A program made the translations under genes and the position numbers. From Chinchilla lanigera (taxonomy: Eukaryota > Chordata > Mammalia > Rodentia > Chinchillidae), in contig NW_004955483.1 of the NCBI RefSeq assembly GCF_000276665.1, positions 9,365,968-9,429,967 on the forward strand: a stretch of DNA of 64,000 nucleotides, in the 5' to 3' direction. Position 1 is the first letter of the stretch, and each line of letters begins with the position of its first letter. Below, piece after piece: positions 12,130 through 23,800 of this stretch. The notes beneath the pieces were generated by a model. That model made no database searches. It was not told the DNA's origin and saw nothing but the letters and a program-made list of their open reading frames with translations.

Positions 12130-12620
12130 ATGTACAGAGTCTGTGGCCTGACAACATCGATGGGTGAAGTCTCAAACCAAAGGCAGAAGTTAAGAGAGTT
12201 TTATTGGGAAGAAGAGGAGGAAGAATAGCTCCTGAATTTCCAGGAGGAGTCCTGAGTAGGTGGCTGTGGAGGGCCTTTGTCTACAGCAAAATCACAATGT
12301 GGGTATGAGGATCAAACTACGATCAACCTATAGGATTACAAGTATAGCCTCTTAGCTAATACTGATCCAATAGGGAAACAAGTCACATAGCAAGGATATA
12401 CGGGAAAAACAAAGGCATTTGGGGGAAGGCAGGAGAGTATGGGCCTGGGTGTTGTGTACCTGGTGCCTGTCTGGGCCCACCTGACCGGGCAGTGTTGATT
12501 GCAGTGTAGTCTCAAATTGCTGTTTATCTCCCAGTCCTGACTATTATGGTTCCATCTTGAGGCCTGGTTCTCTTCAGATTTGCTTCCAGCAAATAATTCC
12601 AGACATAATTCCAATGTCTC
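12130..12620 (-). mobile_element. Probable endogenous retrovirus solo LTR
   Basis: The minus strand reads as an LTR: a long unique-looking U3, then a 'ccaataaaactctcttaac' polyadenylation-type block (12190-12215), and a short U5-like end near 12140. No flanking gag, pol or env sequence is seen. Family and exact ends are uncertain; no target duplication was found. Confidence 0.5.
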
Positions 12621-13184
12621 TGTTTCTCTGCTGACTTCCTTCCTTGTGAGCCTAGTCTCTCTCTGACTGTATATTAATTTCTATCTAACTTAACTGTCTG
12701 TGCTATTGGGAATGATTTCTCGGAGATAATTTATCAAATCACCAACTCTGAGTTAAACAGCCGCTGTGTGCAAGACTAGCTCCTAAATTTGGGGAGAAGT
12801 GAGTTGGATGGATAAGAAGTTCTGAAAGTCAAAGCCAAGGCTCCTGTCTTCCTGAGGAGGGCATGTGTGATTAGGGTTTAGGACACTGAACTAAATAAGG
12901 TGTGGCAAATATAACAATCTCACAACACATTATTATATACAGATTCATTGCCAAACAGCATAGAGAAATAATAGAGAAAATGAAAGCTAGTATTAGCCAA
13001 GATAGGGTAAATTTTTGTGGAGGAAATGATCAATCCTAAACTTTCAGTAGCTTAACAAAATAAATTTCTCACTTAGACATGAATGTGGTGTTTGTCTGCC
13101 ATGAATGTCTGCCATGAATGTGGTGTTTCTCCTGGATAGTTGTATGACTTCATGATGGATGCAGCCCTCTGTGCATTTTTTCTT
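12621..13184. other. Unique sequence
   Basis: Nothing recognisable except a local direct repeat around 13086-13130, where 'gtctgccatgaatg' occurs twice and 'aatgtggtgttt' twice. Confidence 0.55.
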
Positions 13185-13378
13185 TTCTGTTTTTTTCCCC
13201 CCAGTACTGGGGATCGAACCCAGGACCTTCATAGCGAACTACATTCATGACTCTTTTTTATTTTTTATTTTGAAACAAGTTCTTGCTAAGTCACTAAGTT
13301 GCCCTGGCTGGGCATGAATTTGTGATTTTCCACCCTCAGCCATCCAGAGTGCTGGGATTACTGGCCTGTGCCTCAATG
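13185..13378 (-). mobile_element. B1-ID composite SINE
   Basis: Reverse ID half ('actggggatcgaacccagga') is followed by a T-rich linker and a reverse B1 half ('gttgccctggctgggcatga', 'gagtgctgggattactggcc'). Confidence 0.85.
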
Positions 13379-13539
13379 GACAGCTACTTTGATCTTTTTA
13401 TTCAACCTCCTAGAGGCCTCCTTCAAGATCCCAGGAAAGAGGAGAAAACTGGAGAATTGCACCAGCAATTAAATGCCTCAAAGCTTCGGCCTGGAAGGGA
13501 CATTTGTCACTTGCTGGCTTGCACTTAGCCTTTTGCACA

Positions 13540-13615
13540 CCTCACCTCATTCCGGCCTGTCGCCCTGCACCCTGTGGGCACTCCGTGAGTGTATGTTGGG
13601 TGAAAGAATGAATTG
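13540..13615 (+). mobile_element. Possible L2 3' fragment
   Basis: 'gtgggcactccgtgagtgta' followed by 'gaaagaatgaattg' resembles the L2 3' end. Short and diverged. Confidence 0.35.
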
Positions 13616-14339
13616 AACGTGGGAATGAGCTGTAATGCCCACGGCAGGCCTGGAAGCCTGTGCTTCAAATAATGCGGTCTGGCTCAAAGATATTGACTAA
13701 AATTAAAACAGCATTAGTACAAGTAACAACACAGTAGTTCACATTAATTATCCATAGTGAGTGGAAAAAATCATAAGGACATGGCCAAATCAAATCCCAT
13801 TTAGTTGGCTACTGACTGAAGGAACTGTCAGAGGTGCCACTTCACAGCCTTCCTGTTATCTGGTGCGGACCTGTCTTTCTAGCCTTGGGCCTCCTGGATG
13901 ATGTAGAAGTCATTGTCCTTGTTTTAAGATGCAGAAACTTAATGGCAAGTTAACCGTCAGGGGAGGTTCTGTCATCCCATAGCACTGCACCAGCTTCCTC
14001 CTGTATCAGAGTCACTGCATGTACCTTGCAGCCATCAGCTTCAGATCAGTGTGGAGAATATTCTAGAAGGAGCCCCACCTACGCCTGAGAAAAGCAGAGC
14101 CCCTGAGTGTGATAAGCTGGAAACTCCATGTGTGAGCCGACAAGGACAACGGAGAGTTCACAGAGACAAAGGAGAACCTTGCACTGGACAGGAGAGGTGA
14201 CCACATGTGTCAGACCAAAGAACAGGGCCCTCTCAACCTCGTCTCTTGGAGTCCTGTTTGGTCAAGAGAAACCTGAATGCAGAGAGAACCCCTGAACACA
14301 TGTCTAGGTGTGAGAGCGTGAAATAGTCTTTTATCTTCT

Positions 14340-14910
14340 TCCCTGTTTGATAGCCTGCAGGAGATCCTTGGAGTCTTGAAAGTGATTAAATGTCCTTTGT
14401 ATGCTAATGACTGACTGCTGTCTGGCTGCCCCTAGGTAGCTTCAGGCTGTGTGCTGATCACTCAGCAAACAAGGGCAAGATTAAGGGTTAGGACTTTCCG
14501 CCCTCCTCTGGACCTCCGGGGAAGGGATGGGGTTGAAGGTGAAACTGACCACCAGTGGTCAGTGATTCTATTGAGCACGCTTAGGCAAGGAAGCCTCCAT
14601 CAAAAGCTGATCTGGGGCTCAGATCAGCTTCCAGACTGGTGCTCAGGCAGAGGTGGGGGATAAACCTAGGTAAGTGTTCACCTGCATTCTGTAAGCCACA
14701 CCCACTAATTAGTTGAACCTGAGGCAAGGACTGTGGGAGCTTTGGTTTGTAACTAATTGGCCAGACAACAGGTGAGAAGAATCCAGGGCTTCTCTGATTG
14801 GAGTTCGAAGTGGGGAGGGGACAGTTCTGGGACGAAGCCTTCAACTACCTCCGTGTAATGGCGTAAGAATTCGGTCCCTTGGAGGACGTCCAGCTGGTGC
14901 CCCCACGATG
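14340..14910 (+). mobile_element. ERVL-like LTR
   Basis: It contains a series of blocks that I associate with an old ERVL LTR: 'gcaaggaagcctccatcaaa', then 'gataaacctaggtaagtgtt', 'ttagttgaacctgaggcaag', and 'gattggagttcgaagtgggg' with a following 'ggcgtaagaattcggtccct'. There are no coding remnants. An 11-bp inverted repeat lies inside at 14604-14630. Exact ends are unclear. Confidence 0.6.
14604..14630. other. 11-bp perfect inverted repeat within the LTR
   Basis: AAGCTGATCTG and CAGATCAGCTT are separated by 5 nt (gggct). All 11 pairs match, giving a stable potential hairpin in LTR transcripts or a dimeric protein site. Confidence 0.75.
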
Positions 14911-16930
14911 TTGCTTGCGCATGTGGTGGGTGGCGACAGTACTGTACACCTTCCCTCCCAGAAGACTGCTCTGCTGATGGAGAATACAGGAAGAACTGAG
15001 ATGTGGTGCTTGGTGGTTTCTGGTCTGGGGGACGCAGTGGTAAAGAGGATGGGGTGACTGTTTCCTTGCTGTTTCAGATGGACAGAATGATGCTATAGGG
15101 AGGATCCTTAACTGGGGGTTGGCAGGTTGGTGACGTGGCCCACCGCGTTCCAGTGAGGTTGGATTTATGCCTGCTCATGACCCAGGAGGCCGTGGAGAAA
15201 GCAGACTGGGGCTCCTGCGGGAACAGTTTGAAGAGACAGATGTGGAGACCTTGCAGGAGTCCCTGGAAACAGAGGAGCTGTTTGGATGCAAGAAACAAGG
15301 AAGAGAACTGAAATTGAGTCCATGTGGCTATTGAAATTGACCTATGTGGTAGTTTTGTTTTTGATTATTGTAACATAGTTTCGTTCTGAGTGGAGATTTC
15401 TCTAGCAGAATCTGGGGGCGCTGTGAGACCGGGGAAAGCCCCCTCTGAGTAACAGTGTTGTCCTAACCCCAACCTTTACACTTAGCCCATCTAACCCTCG
15501 TGCCCACAGTTTAGGATCAAATCTTATTTGAGCAGCAAAACCTGCAGGCTGAAATTTCATCTCCATCCTGGCCCTCTAGTGGAGATAAAATGCTTCAAAG
15601 GTAGCCAAGAAAGTTAAAGGAAGTGAGGTTACAGATAAGAGCCCAGGCAGCCTGCTACCCTCCGCCACAACCTCCCTACAACCCTGGGAAAGGAATGACC
15701 AGGTACTGCTGCTTGGTAAAATTTCTGCAAACTGACAGGTTTTTTTTTTAAAACTGCACAGGGACCATTGCACATTGCAGGCTGTTTGATTTGACAAGGA
15801 GCCAGTTTTGATTTGGAAAAAAGAGAGAGAAAGAATGCTGTTGGATGGGAGAGGAGGGAATGTACTGTATTGCATTCCTATTTTCCTTTCTGGGATGGGC
15901 TGCTTGTGTCACCTTTCATGAATGCCTGTCTCTCATGGAAAGATAGTCTAATGAGCAAAGCTGAAGTTGTATGGAACTCGCACACAAGGTGACTCTTTAG
16001 TTCAAAGGAATCAAAGTGCCTGGGCTTCCTGAGCCTCAGGGGTGCAACAGCCCCAAACCTCTCTGCCTGCACATAGATAGTGTGGGCTGGAGACATGCTG
16101 CAGCGGAGAGAATGCTGAACTCATTACCTCTCTTCTGTGTTCTTATGGGGCTATGGAGCAGACACCTCCGGGCACAGATGCAGGAAGCATGACAGTGTGG
16201 CAGGGACTTTGAAGTCAGTGTGTTGTGCCCTGCAGTGCCCTTAGCTGCCCTTATTGGCACCTGAGTGTCTTCTCTTCATGATGGCTTTGACCTTTTTTCA
16301 AACCCAGCTGGTGAGCGCCCTTCTTGATGTGGAAGATGCATCGTGACATTCTTGATCATTTCAGTCCCTCTCAGGCATCCGTAAAAGCCACCACAGTCCG
16401 TTGGATTGATTTGTGCGTAAGATTCCTTTGAAATAGCAAGGTGATCTGAGGCGTCTATCTTTTCTGGAGGAGGTACAGTATATATTCAAACAGACAGGCT
16501 AAGCTATTTATAGATCCTTATGTATTGTGTTGTGAGGGACAGGCTGAAGTCAACTTTAATGTTCTATTCCCCCTTCCCTCCTGTAGCTCCAAGTGTAGTT
16601 TCTCACTAGTACTGGGAACTTTTAACGTCCAAATCTCCAGTGATGTCAGTGTCCTTTTGATGTACTTTGCATAGAAACTAAAGCAGGAACAGGCTTCAGA
16701 GTAAGCTAACTAAAGAATCTTGGAGCTTTTATTCATCACTTTCCATTAGTGTGAACAGTAATCTCTGTCCTGTCAGATTTTGTTTAAAAGGATGTCCGCA
16801 GTTTAATAGAGATAAACATGTTTCTGGGTGTCTAATATTTCTTCTTGGTGGCTGAAAAGTTCATATGTGAGGGGAGTTCTGTTGGAGTGCAGGGGATTCT
16901 GTGTGCACCCCCACAAACACTACCCTAGTG
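14911..16930. other. Unique sequence, no gene recognised
   Basis: About 2 kb with no repeat family I can name. A CTCF-like motif lies at 15569-15582 (minus). Short minus-strand frames at 15.1-16.3 kb overlap one another and show no domain. Confidence 0.5.
15569..15582 (-). promoter_or_regulatory. CTCF-like motif
   Basis: The minus strand reads CCACTAGAGGGCCA, matching 12 of 14 positions of the CTCF core CCASYAGRKGGCRS. Sequence match only; occupancy unknown. Confidence 0.3.
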
Positions 16931-17124
16931 ATTATACTTTATTTTACTAGGGATCAAACTCAGGGGCAATCTACCACTGAGCTATATATCCCTAGCCCTT
17001 TTTGTATTTTTTATTTTGAGATAGGCAACTCCTAAGTTGCCCAGGTGGGACTTGAACTTGTCATCCTCCTGCCTCAGCCTCCTTCTGTGCTAGAGTTACA
17101 GTCTTGTGCCACCATGCCCAGCTA
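16931..17124 (-). mobile_element. B1-ID composite SINE
   Basis: Reverse ID half ('ctaccactgagctatatatc', 'cctagccct') is followed by a reverse B1 half ('ctaagttgcccaggtgggac', 'cctcctgcctcagcctcctt'). Confidence 0.88.
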
Positions 17125-17690
17125 CATAAGCTTTATGCTTGAACCAAAAGAACAGATTGGAACAGAAATTTTAGTTACAAACCTTGCATTTTCAGTGGTG
17201 AGTCCCGAGGGCCTCTCAACCACATCTGGTTGCATATCTTTGGTCAAAAGAAACCTGGGTACAGGAAGGACACACGGTGATCATAGCCACTCAGAAATTC
17301 CTAGAATGTGCTGCTTGTTCATTCCTGGTTAGCTGGAGAGGGTGACAGTCAGAGTGGCCAAAGCATTCTCCTTGAATTTCTTTTCACATTCACTCTGCTG
17401 CTGCTGCTCTGACTTTGGCTCTCACCCTGACTTGCAGGAGGGAAGGGATGACTGTTTATTGCTGTTGGTGACTGAAAATCTGTGGGCCGGGCTCCTTGAA
17501 GAAGCAGCTTACTGGGCTTGCTGTGTACTTTGCTCAGCCCCTTCTATTTCTTTTTGCTTTTTGACATATTGGAAGAAAACAAGCCTTGCCTTCTAAAATC
17601 ATCTGCATTTTAAGAGACTGTCTTTTCTGTGTTTAGAATTTGGAAGTGTCAGGTGTTCTTTTTTTCATTCAGTGTTTGAAAATTGAATCT

Positions 17691-17722
17691 ATACCACCCT
17701 GAATGTGCCCGATCTCGTCTGA
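17691..17722 (+). pseudogene. 5S rRNA fragment (tailless retropseudogene)
   Basis: The segment matches an internal stretch of 5S rRNA, from about nucleotide 11 to 42, with two transitions ('ataccaccctgaatgtgccc' then 'gatctcgtctga'). The 5' ten bases and the 3' two thirds of 5S are absent, and no A-tail follows. A 9-bp direct repeat 'tgaaaattg' flanks it (17677-17685 and 17720-17728); its last copy overlaps the 3' 'tga' of the 5S match. It is not functional: it lacks the 3' part of the 5S internal control region. Confidence 0.75.
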
Positions 17723-18294
17723 AAATTGGGTGTACATATTGTCTTTGGAGTACAGACTCCTAAATGGAAGAGACTATAAGAAAGTTAGTGCCATTGCTTT
17801 TGCTTGGACATGCATTGCTTTCTTTTAGTTTGAGAAGTAATCAGAGATGTGCCTGTTTTCATGTTTAGCCAATTCTTGGTTCTTCGATCATAATAGATTG
17901 CACAGCTCCAAAACCCGTGAGCAGATTGTGTCTTCCGTTCAAGTTGCTTATAGACACTGCAACTAACATGCTTTGACAGGGAGGGGCGCTGTGCAGGAGC
18001 GCTGTGGTGAAGCCTTTTGCATCAGCTGTGGTGGCAGGACTTCTGAGGGGCTGGCTTTGAGGATACACTGGCCACCAAGAGACTCAACAGCAGGGAGACC
18101 CTCTTGTGTGTTTTGGTGCCAGTGGACACCCAACTGTCTCAGGGCCTCCCGCCTGGTAATCCAATGCAGGAGTATGTACAAAGATTGGGGGACCCAAAGA
18201 GGAGAAGGCTGGGGAAATGGGAGGGAGAGGTCAGAGCTGCATCAGTATCAGCCTAGGTGCAGAAGAAAGCTGAGGCACCTGGGCAGTCACCTGG

Positions 18295-18307
18295 TTGCCA
18301 GGCAACC
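18295..18307. promoter_or_regulatory. RFX X-box-like palindrome
   Basis: GTTGCC-A-GGCAAC is a perfect inverted repeat with a one-base spacer, fitting the RFX half-site pattern GYTRCC N1-3 RGHAAC. X-boxes are known in promoters of ciliary and MHC class II genes, but no promoter is apparent here. Confidence 0.45.
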
Positions 18308-18813
18308 ACTAACTGTGTTGGCTTGGGACTGAGCATCAGTTACTCCCTACAGATTCTCTTTGGAACTGGGTACTGTGTTCTTTCCTCAGACCAGCCCAGC
18401 CTGGCTTCTGCTGATCCTGCCTCCAGAAGGAAATGTCTTTTTTGTTTGAAGCAAATATATTATCAGTTTGAACTTCTGAGGATATGCACGTGCAGTCCAG
18501 AGAAGGTTTCAGAAGTTTCAGGCTTCTGTTGTTGGTTGTTTTGCTCTAAGGGAGGAAGGATAGTAGAAGGTGGTTGACATCTGAATAATAGAAATCAGGT
18601 GTCCTGAAGGAAATGGTGCATATGCCATGTCTCAAGTTCATTTCCTCCTGTGTTAAAGGGTAAAGAACTTTAGGTGTAATTCCATGCCTTTGAGGTTGTT
18701 AGCTCTCTGTTAACGTGTGAGGCGAGTGGCAGATTGAAGCTTTTCTGTATTGATAATCAGGCACTGTCTTCTGTTGGAATCACAGATGTCAGGATTATGT
18801 CATTCATGAATGA

Positions 18814-18827
18814 GCACCCCCTAGTGG
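18814..18827 (-). promoter_or_regulatory. CTCF-like motif
   Basis: The minus strand reads CCACTAGGGGGTGC, matching 13 of 14 positions of the CTCF core. It is the best such match I noticed in the window. Confidence 0.4.
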
Positions 18828-19759
18828 CTACGTAGTGCCCCTGGTTCTAGAAGAATTTTCCTTGCCTTCCGCTTCCTGTCCCTGACTTAATTAAGCACCT
18901 ACTTTACAGTAGTTGAATGTGTGTAGCATAAGTCTATATTTCTTTACTACTGTGTGGAAAGGAGCCAAAAGCATTGCTAACAATACAAAGAAGTGGTTCT
19001 GTGACTACATCAGGTGAGAATAAATCTTCCATCTCAGGCACATTTTAGTTAGTCTACTGGATGTAACTGAAAACATTTTATAACTAAATGTTTAGCCAGC
19101 CAACTGATTGATTAAAGTGGGAGGATTGTATTATTGGTAGTAGTAGGCAAGTCTTCTGTTAACTTCCACCCATAAATAAACAAGCTTTAGGAAAAGATAA
19201 GATCTTCTCGGATACTTCCCTAGCCACAGTTGTGTTTGTCTTTCTTATGTAAAAGATTGATAAAGTTCGTCTGCTGCTGCCTATGTAGCTTTACTGTGCT
19301 TTTATATGGTTCAAATATTACATATTCACTCACCACAGTCTTTGAGTGAAATCAGGTACTTAATGTTTTGGTTTGATACTTTAGTTTTCCTGGTCAGTTC
19401 AACCAGTCAGTTGTTGAATGTGTGGCAACCATCGAGTTGGGTCACTGCATGGGAACCACCAGGGCATCTTGTTCCAATGCAGGTTCTGATCCTAGAGGTC
19501 AGTGTCAGGCCTGAGACCCTGCTGGTCCCAGGACCTTAAGCTGAGTCACAAACTGCTGAGTGACGCAGGGGAAGGAAGTCACATTCTGCTTCCTCAAGTG
19601 TGGAATGATCTGAAAAGGGACTTGGACACGTACACAGACAGTTATGGTAGAAGATATAAAGTGAGGAAAATGTATAATAAAGGTAAAAACATGCTTCTGG
19701 GTGAGAGACAGAAGTGGGAAAATCGGGAAAATTTCCTCAGAGTAGGGGATTTTGTGCTT

Positions 19760-19918
19760 TGTTTTGTTTTTTGGTTGGTGACACTGGGTCTCTATGTAGT
19801 TCAGGTTGGCCTTAAATCACTATGTAATCCAGGCTGGCCTCAAGCTCATGGCAATCCTCCTGTCTCAGCCTCCTGAGTGAATGCTGGCATTGCAAATGTG
19901 CACCGCCATGCCCAGCTG
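19760..19918 (-). mobile_element. B1/proto-B1 SINE
   Basis: Antisense B1: 'ctctatgtagttcaggttgg' and then again 'tatgtaatccaggctggcct'. This repeated middle looks like the internal duplication of B1. It ends 'caccgccatgcccagctg'. Confidence 0.85.
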
Positions 19919-20186
19919 TGGCTTGGAATTGGACTTTAGTTTGCATCGTTTGGGATGGGGAGGTGTCATGATCAGGGCTGATGAGATAAAAGACACATTC
20001 TGGAAAGTGAAGCGTGAACAGGGAGTTGCCTCTTTGCCTATGACAGGGAGAAACAGGAGACAGAGTCAGAAAGCAAGTGGATGCATGGTCTGTGCTCAGG
20101 TGGTCCAGCCTGGGAACTCTGGACTTAAACAAGAGTCTTTGAAAGGAGAAAGTAGATTAGAACTGCAGTTCAGGAGGATGAGTTTG

Positions 20187-20218
20187 GTGTGTGTGTGTGT
20201 GTGCGTGTGTGTGTGTGT
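20187..20218. repeat. (TG)n microsatellite
   Basis: TG run with one C interruption. Confidence 0.95.
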
Positions 20219-20400
20219 AAGGGACAGAGTCAGGTGAGCAGTGACATCTGTTTCAAGAAAAGAAGTAAGAGGGCCAGTTAACATGAATCACATTTGCAGT
20301 GGGGAAAATAATGAATAAAATGACACACAGAGGGAAGGATCAGAACCCCTGATATACAACCTGGAAGTGTGTGTGTCTTTGATTTCTAGCTGGCCATTTG

Positions 20401-20480
20401 TCTATCATCCATCTTTCTATCCATCCATCCATCTGTCCATCCATCTGTCCATCCTTCCTTCCTTATATCCATCCATCTGT
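20401..20480. repeat. (CCAT)n/(CTGT) microsatellite
   Basis: Irregular CCAT/CTGT/CCTT tetranucleotide array. It creates an artefactual Ser-Ile-His-Leu open frame. Confidence 0.9.
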
Positions 20481-21560
20481 TGGTTTAGTACCAGTTTAAC
20501 TATACTATGTTGTATGATGCTATCCAGACTTGTTGATATGCCCTTTGCCTGCTTTGGAGAGAAGAAAGAGTTAACAGGAGTACTAGGGGAAAAGTGCTTC
20601 CTCTCATGGCCAAGTTCGAGGGTTTTGAGTCCTCATGAGACCCACTGGACTACAGATCTTCAAGGAGAGTCCACTGGAACAAATAACAATGGTCACTTCA
20701 CGTCTTTGACCTGGGAACTGCAGGGTGGTTTACCAACATTAATTCATCAAGTCTCCTAACACTTCTGGAGTAGGCATTAATACTTTCTAATTCATCATGT
20801 GTATGGATTCTGTGTTTCCCAGAAAACTTAAATGTCCTGGCTACCATTAAATGTACAGTGAGTAGACGAATTAAAGCAAAGGTCATCCTTTCTGAACTAC
20901 TGCTTGGCGTCATCATCTACCCAAGGGTGTCTTATTTTATGGAAATTTTAAAGGGAGAGTTCAGAGGAGGCAGGAGCCTTGCTTATGCAAAAGGATTACA
21001 TACAGTCCTCTGAGAGGAAAATCACCAGAGTCCCAAAAATGACCATTTTCTTCAAAATACGTCTTTCATTTGGTTTCAGTTGTCCATGAAATGAGCAAGC
21101 AAGTGATGGAGTTGAAAGGATGGGTACCTGGTTTCTGTCCCCTAAACCATGAGTCACACACAGCATGTGAACAAACAAGAACAAAGCACCAGAGAATAGG
21201 CGAACTCCTGTGCTATCTTAGAAATATTTCTCATTTTTCCGGGCTTAAGTTATCTTCCCTTCCTGTGTAACTAAGGGTATAGTAAACCCCATTGCCAAGA
21301 TATTCTGTGAATTCCCTGCCAAAATTGAGCTTATCTCAGTCTGGGCCTGGGAGTTGGTGAGGTCCCACAGATGAAAAGAAACGTTACAAAAAAGGATTGT
21401 TTCTTATGGGAGGAAGTGGGATTGTACACTTTTCACTGGAACATCATTTCCTTTTCCTTGCGTAGTGGAGGCTTTGGGAGAAAGCAGAGATTTCAGTCAC
21501 TCATTTAGGCTGTTACCGAAGTGACAGAAAAACTACACCTTTAAAAAATAGAAGTATTGA
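20481..21560. other. Unique sequence
   Basis: No feature I can support; short overlapping frames only. Confidence 0.5.
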
Positions 21561-21697
21561 GCCAGACAGTGTGGAATGTGCCTATAATCCCAGCTATGCA
21601 GAAGGCTGAGGCAGGAGGATTGCTTGAGTCCACAAGTTCAAGACCAACTGGGGCAACATAGCAAGACCCTATTTCAAAAAACTAGAATAAAAATTAG
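21561..21697 (+). mobile_element. B1/7SL-like SINE
   Basis: 'gtgcctataatcccagctat', 'ggctgaggcaggaggattgc' and 'ggcaacatagcaagacccta' are in 7SL/B1 order and are followed by an A-rich end. The 'caagttcaagaccaactggg' block without the B1 deletion suggests an ancestral (proto-B1) form. Confidence 0.85.
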
Positions 21698-23439
21698 GAG
21701 CATCACCTTATACATATGTATGTGGATATTCCTAGTTATCTTTGTGCTGAGGTTCTCCTCTGTTTTCCTTACACGTGGTCTCCTGAGCATGCTTTTGGAA
21801 GGGGAGCCTCCTCACCGTGTCTAAAGGTCTGTTCTACCATAGTACAGTATTTTTGGAAATTTAAGTACTCTGTAAATAGTCAACTGCAGTTTTCCAAGGG
21901 ACAAAGTCTGCTTTTTCAGCAAGTCTGGCTCCTGTTCATATTAAATCCCCCTTCGTTTTTATTGCAAGGGGAAATCTCATTGCTGTATTTAACTTCCTAT
22001 TTTAGGGAGCTGCCAGTGCACCTACCCTCCCAAACGGAACCTGTCTGCTGCCTTCCCTTGTTAACTCTTTAAGCTTTGGGGTGTCAACGTGACTGAAGGA
22101 CAGAATACACAAACCAGTACTAATGCCAAGGCCAGCACCCACATGCCAGCCTTTTCATGTTGTTTATTTATCTCTTGGTAAAAGAAGTGGTGTGTTGTGA
22201 GCTGCTTAGGTTGACAAGTGATAGGAGTCCCTGCTTGATGGAGAAGGTTGATGCTGAAGCCACTACCATGCCGCCTTTTTCAGGCTGGGACTTGAGTGGC
22301 TCCCACCCCAGTGTGTGAGTGTCTGGCTGAGCACACCTGAGCACAGAACTTTAGATTGGAGCTGGCTGAGAGTGGCCCAGGTCCCTTAGGTGCTGTGAAG
22401 TTGAAAGCAGTAGCTGTGATCCCGGTGAGAAAACAGAACAAGAGCTTAGGCTGCAAAAGCAGGAAGAGAAGAACCGAGCAGGGCAGGAGGTGGGCTCTTC
22501 TGCCTCTGGAGCAACACCCCCACCACCACAGCCATGCCGAAGGGACCGGCAAGTGCTGTGACTCAACGCTTTCCCCCACGAGGACTCTTGAATGCTGGTG
22601 CAGGAAGGCTGTCAGGAATAGCTTGCACTTGGCTTTTTTTCCTTTCACCCTGAGTAATTTTACACATGGGAACCTGAGGCTCAGAGCAATGGAGAGACTT
22701 TTGGAGCACGCACTTTGCACCAAATGCAGACCTGGGGTCTAGGTCACCTGCTTCCCACTACCGGCCTCCTTGCCTTCACCAGAAGAACTTGCCGCCCTTT
22801 AAGGGTCTCTTTCTCCTTTACTTTATATTTGTGTACATGTGAGATTGGACATACAATCACACGAGAATGTTTTAAATTACAAACTATTCTGTACTTATGT
22901 GACCTGTGTACCAGCTTTCTCTGTTTCTTTGATTTCTTTGGGGCCATTGATAAAATGGACAATAGATTTGATGATTGGTTTCCTGAGGCAGGATGGAGGG
23001 AGTGCTACCATACAATCTCTTGGGTTCCAAAATGTTAGAACAGCAAGTCATGTGGATATCGTTCTATAAGCTACCTGCGTGTTATGGACAGACTATTTTA
23101 TATACAGGCTCTGTTCAGTCAAAGGCGTGCTTTCTGAGGAGCCTAAGCGGTCCCAGGAATGAAAGCTTACTCCTGACAATCTGTGTGACAAGGAATCAAC
23201 TGCAATTTAGGAATATGATCAAGGGAATTCATTTTAAGTATCCCAAACTGCGAGCTAGTTGCCAAGTTAGTAGGCAGGCATTTCACTGGCCATGTGTCTC
23301 ACCCACATTTACCACAGTTCTCGCTAAAGAACGTCCCAGGAGTGGATGAGAGACACGAGGTGTGCAGCAGGTGGGGGCCAGAGGGAAGTGAAAACCCTGG
23401 TAATCTACACCCTAGCTGTTAAACTACATTATTCAGACT
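21698..23439. other. Unique sequence, no gene recognised
   Basis: Contains overlapping open frames on both strands at 22.28-22.74 kb (up to 147 codons minus, 128 plus). The mirrored frames and lack of any domain or splice signals argue against coding. A degraded MIR-like patch may lie near 22650-22745. Confidence 0.5.
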
Positions 23440-23612
23440 ATTTTAAAAAATGTATTTATGTGCAAGAGTCTTGATTTTGGAAAATGGAGAGCTCTAGGGG
23501 TGGATGGTAGTAAGAGCTGCACAACACTTCATGCCCCTGAACTGCACATTAAAATGAGAAAGAGGGAAATATTTATGTTGTGTGTATTTTACCACAATTT
23601 TAAAAAGCATGA
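23440..23612 (+). mobile_element. Old L1 3' UTR fragment
   Basis: 'cccctgaactgcacattaaa' followed by 'tttatgttgtgtgtatttta' and 'ccacaattttaaaaa' is the characteristic end of mammalian L1M-type 3' UTRs, sense orientation. Confidence 0.75.
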
Positions 23613-23699
23613 AATATACATGCATATTTATAAAAGTTTTCTACTGATTTGAAGACAACAGTTCAAGTCATATCATCCACCCACCCACCTTCCATCCAT

Positions 23700-23800
23700 A
23701 CATTGTCATTCATTCATGCATGCATTCAGCAAATATCTCTGAAGCCTGTATGACATGCTACAGATAGAACTATATGTACTAAAAGCTGGAGTACAACTTT
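23700..23800 (-). mobile_element. Possible L2 3' fragment
   Basis: 'cattcattcatgcatgcatt' followed by 'cagcaaatatctctgaagcc' resembles antisense L2. Short. Confidence 0.4.

Larger units (their letters stand above)
17730..19759. other. Unique sequence with candidate regulatory motifs
   Basis: No gene or repeat recognised. It holds an RFX-type X-box at 18295-18307 and a CTCF-like motif at 18814-18827. An open frame at 17973-18332 (+) has no recognisable domain. Confidence 0.5.

Noticed and set aside
14840..14935. CpG-containing patch as a promoter island
   Set aside because: Too short, CpG density modest, and it overlaps an ERVL-like LTR end.
17691..17722. Functional 5S rRNA gene
   Set aside because: Only about a quarter of 5S is present and the 3' part of the internal promoter is missing.
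22280..22742. Overlapping 147-codon (minus) and 128-codon (plus) frames
   Set aside because: Mirror frames of low-stop sequence with no family signature; part may be an old MIR.
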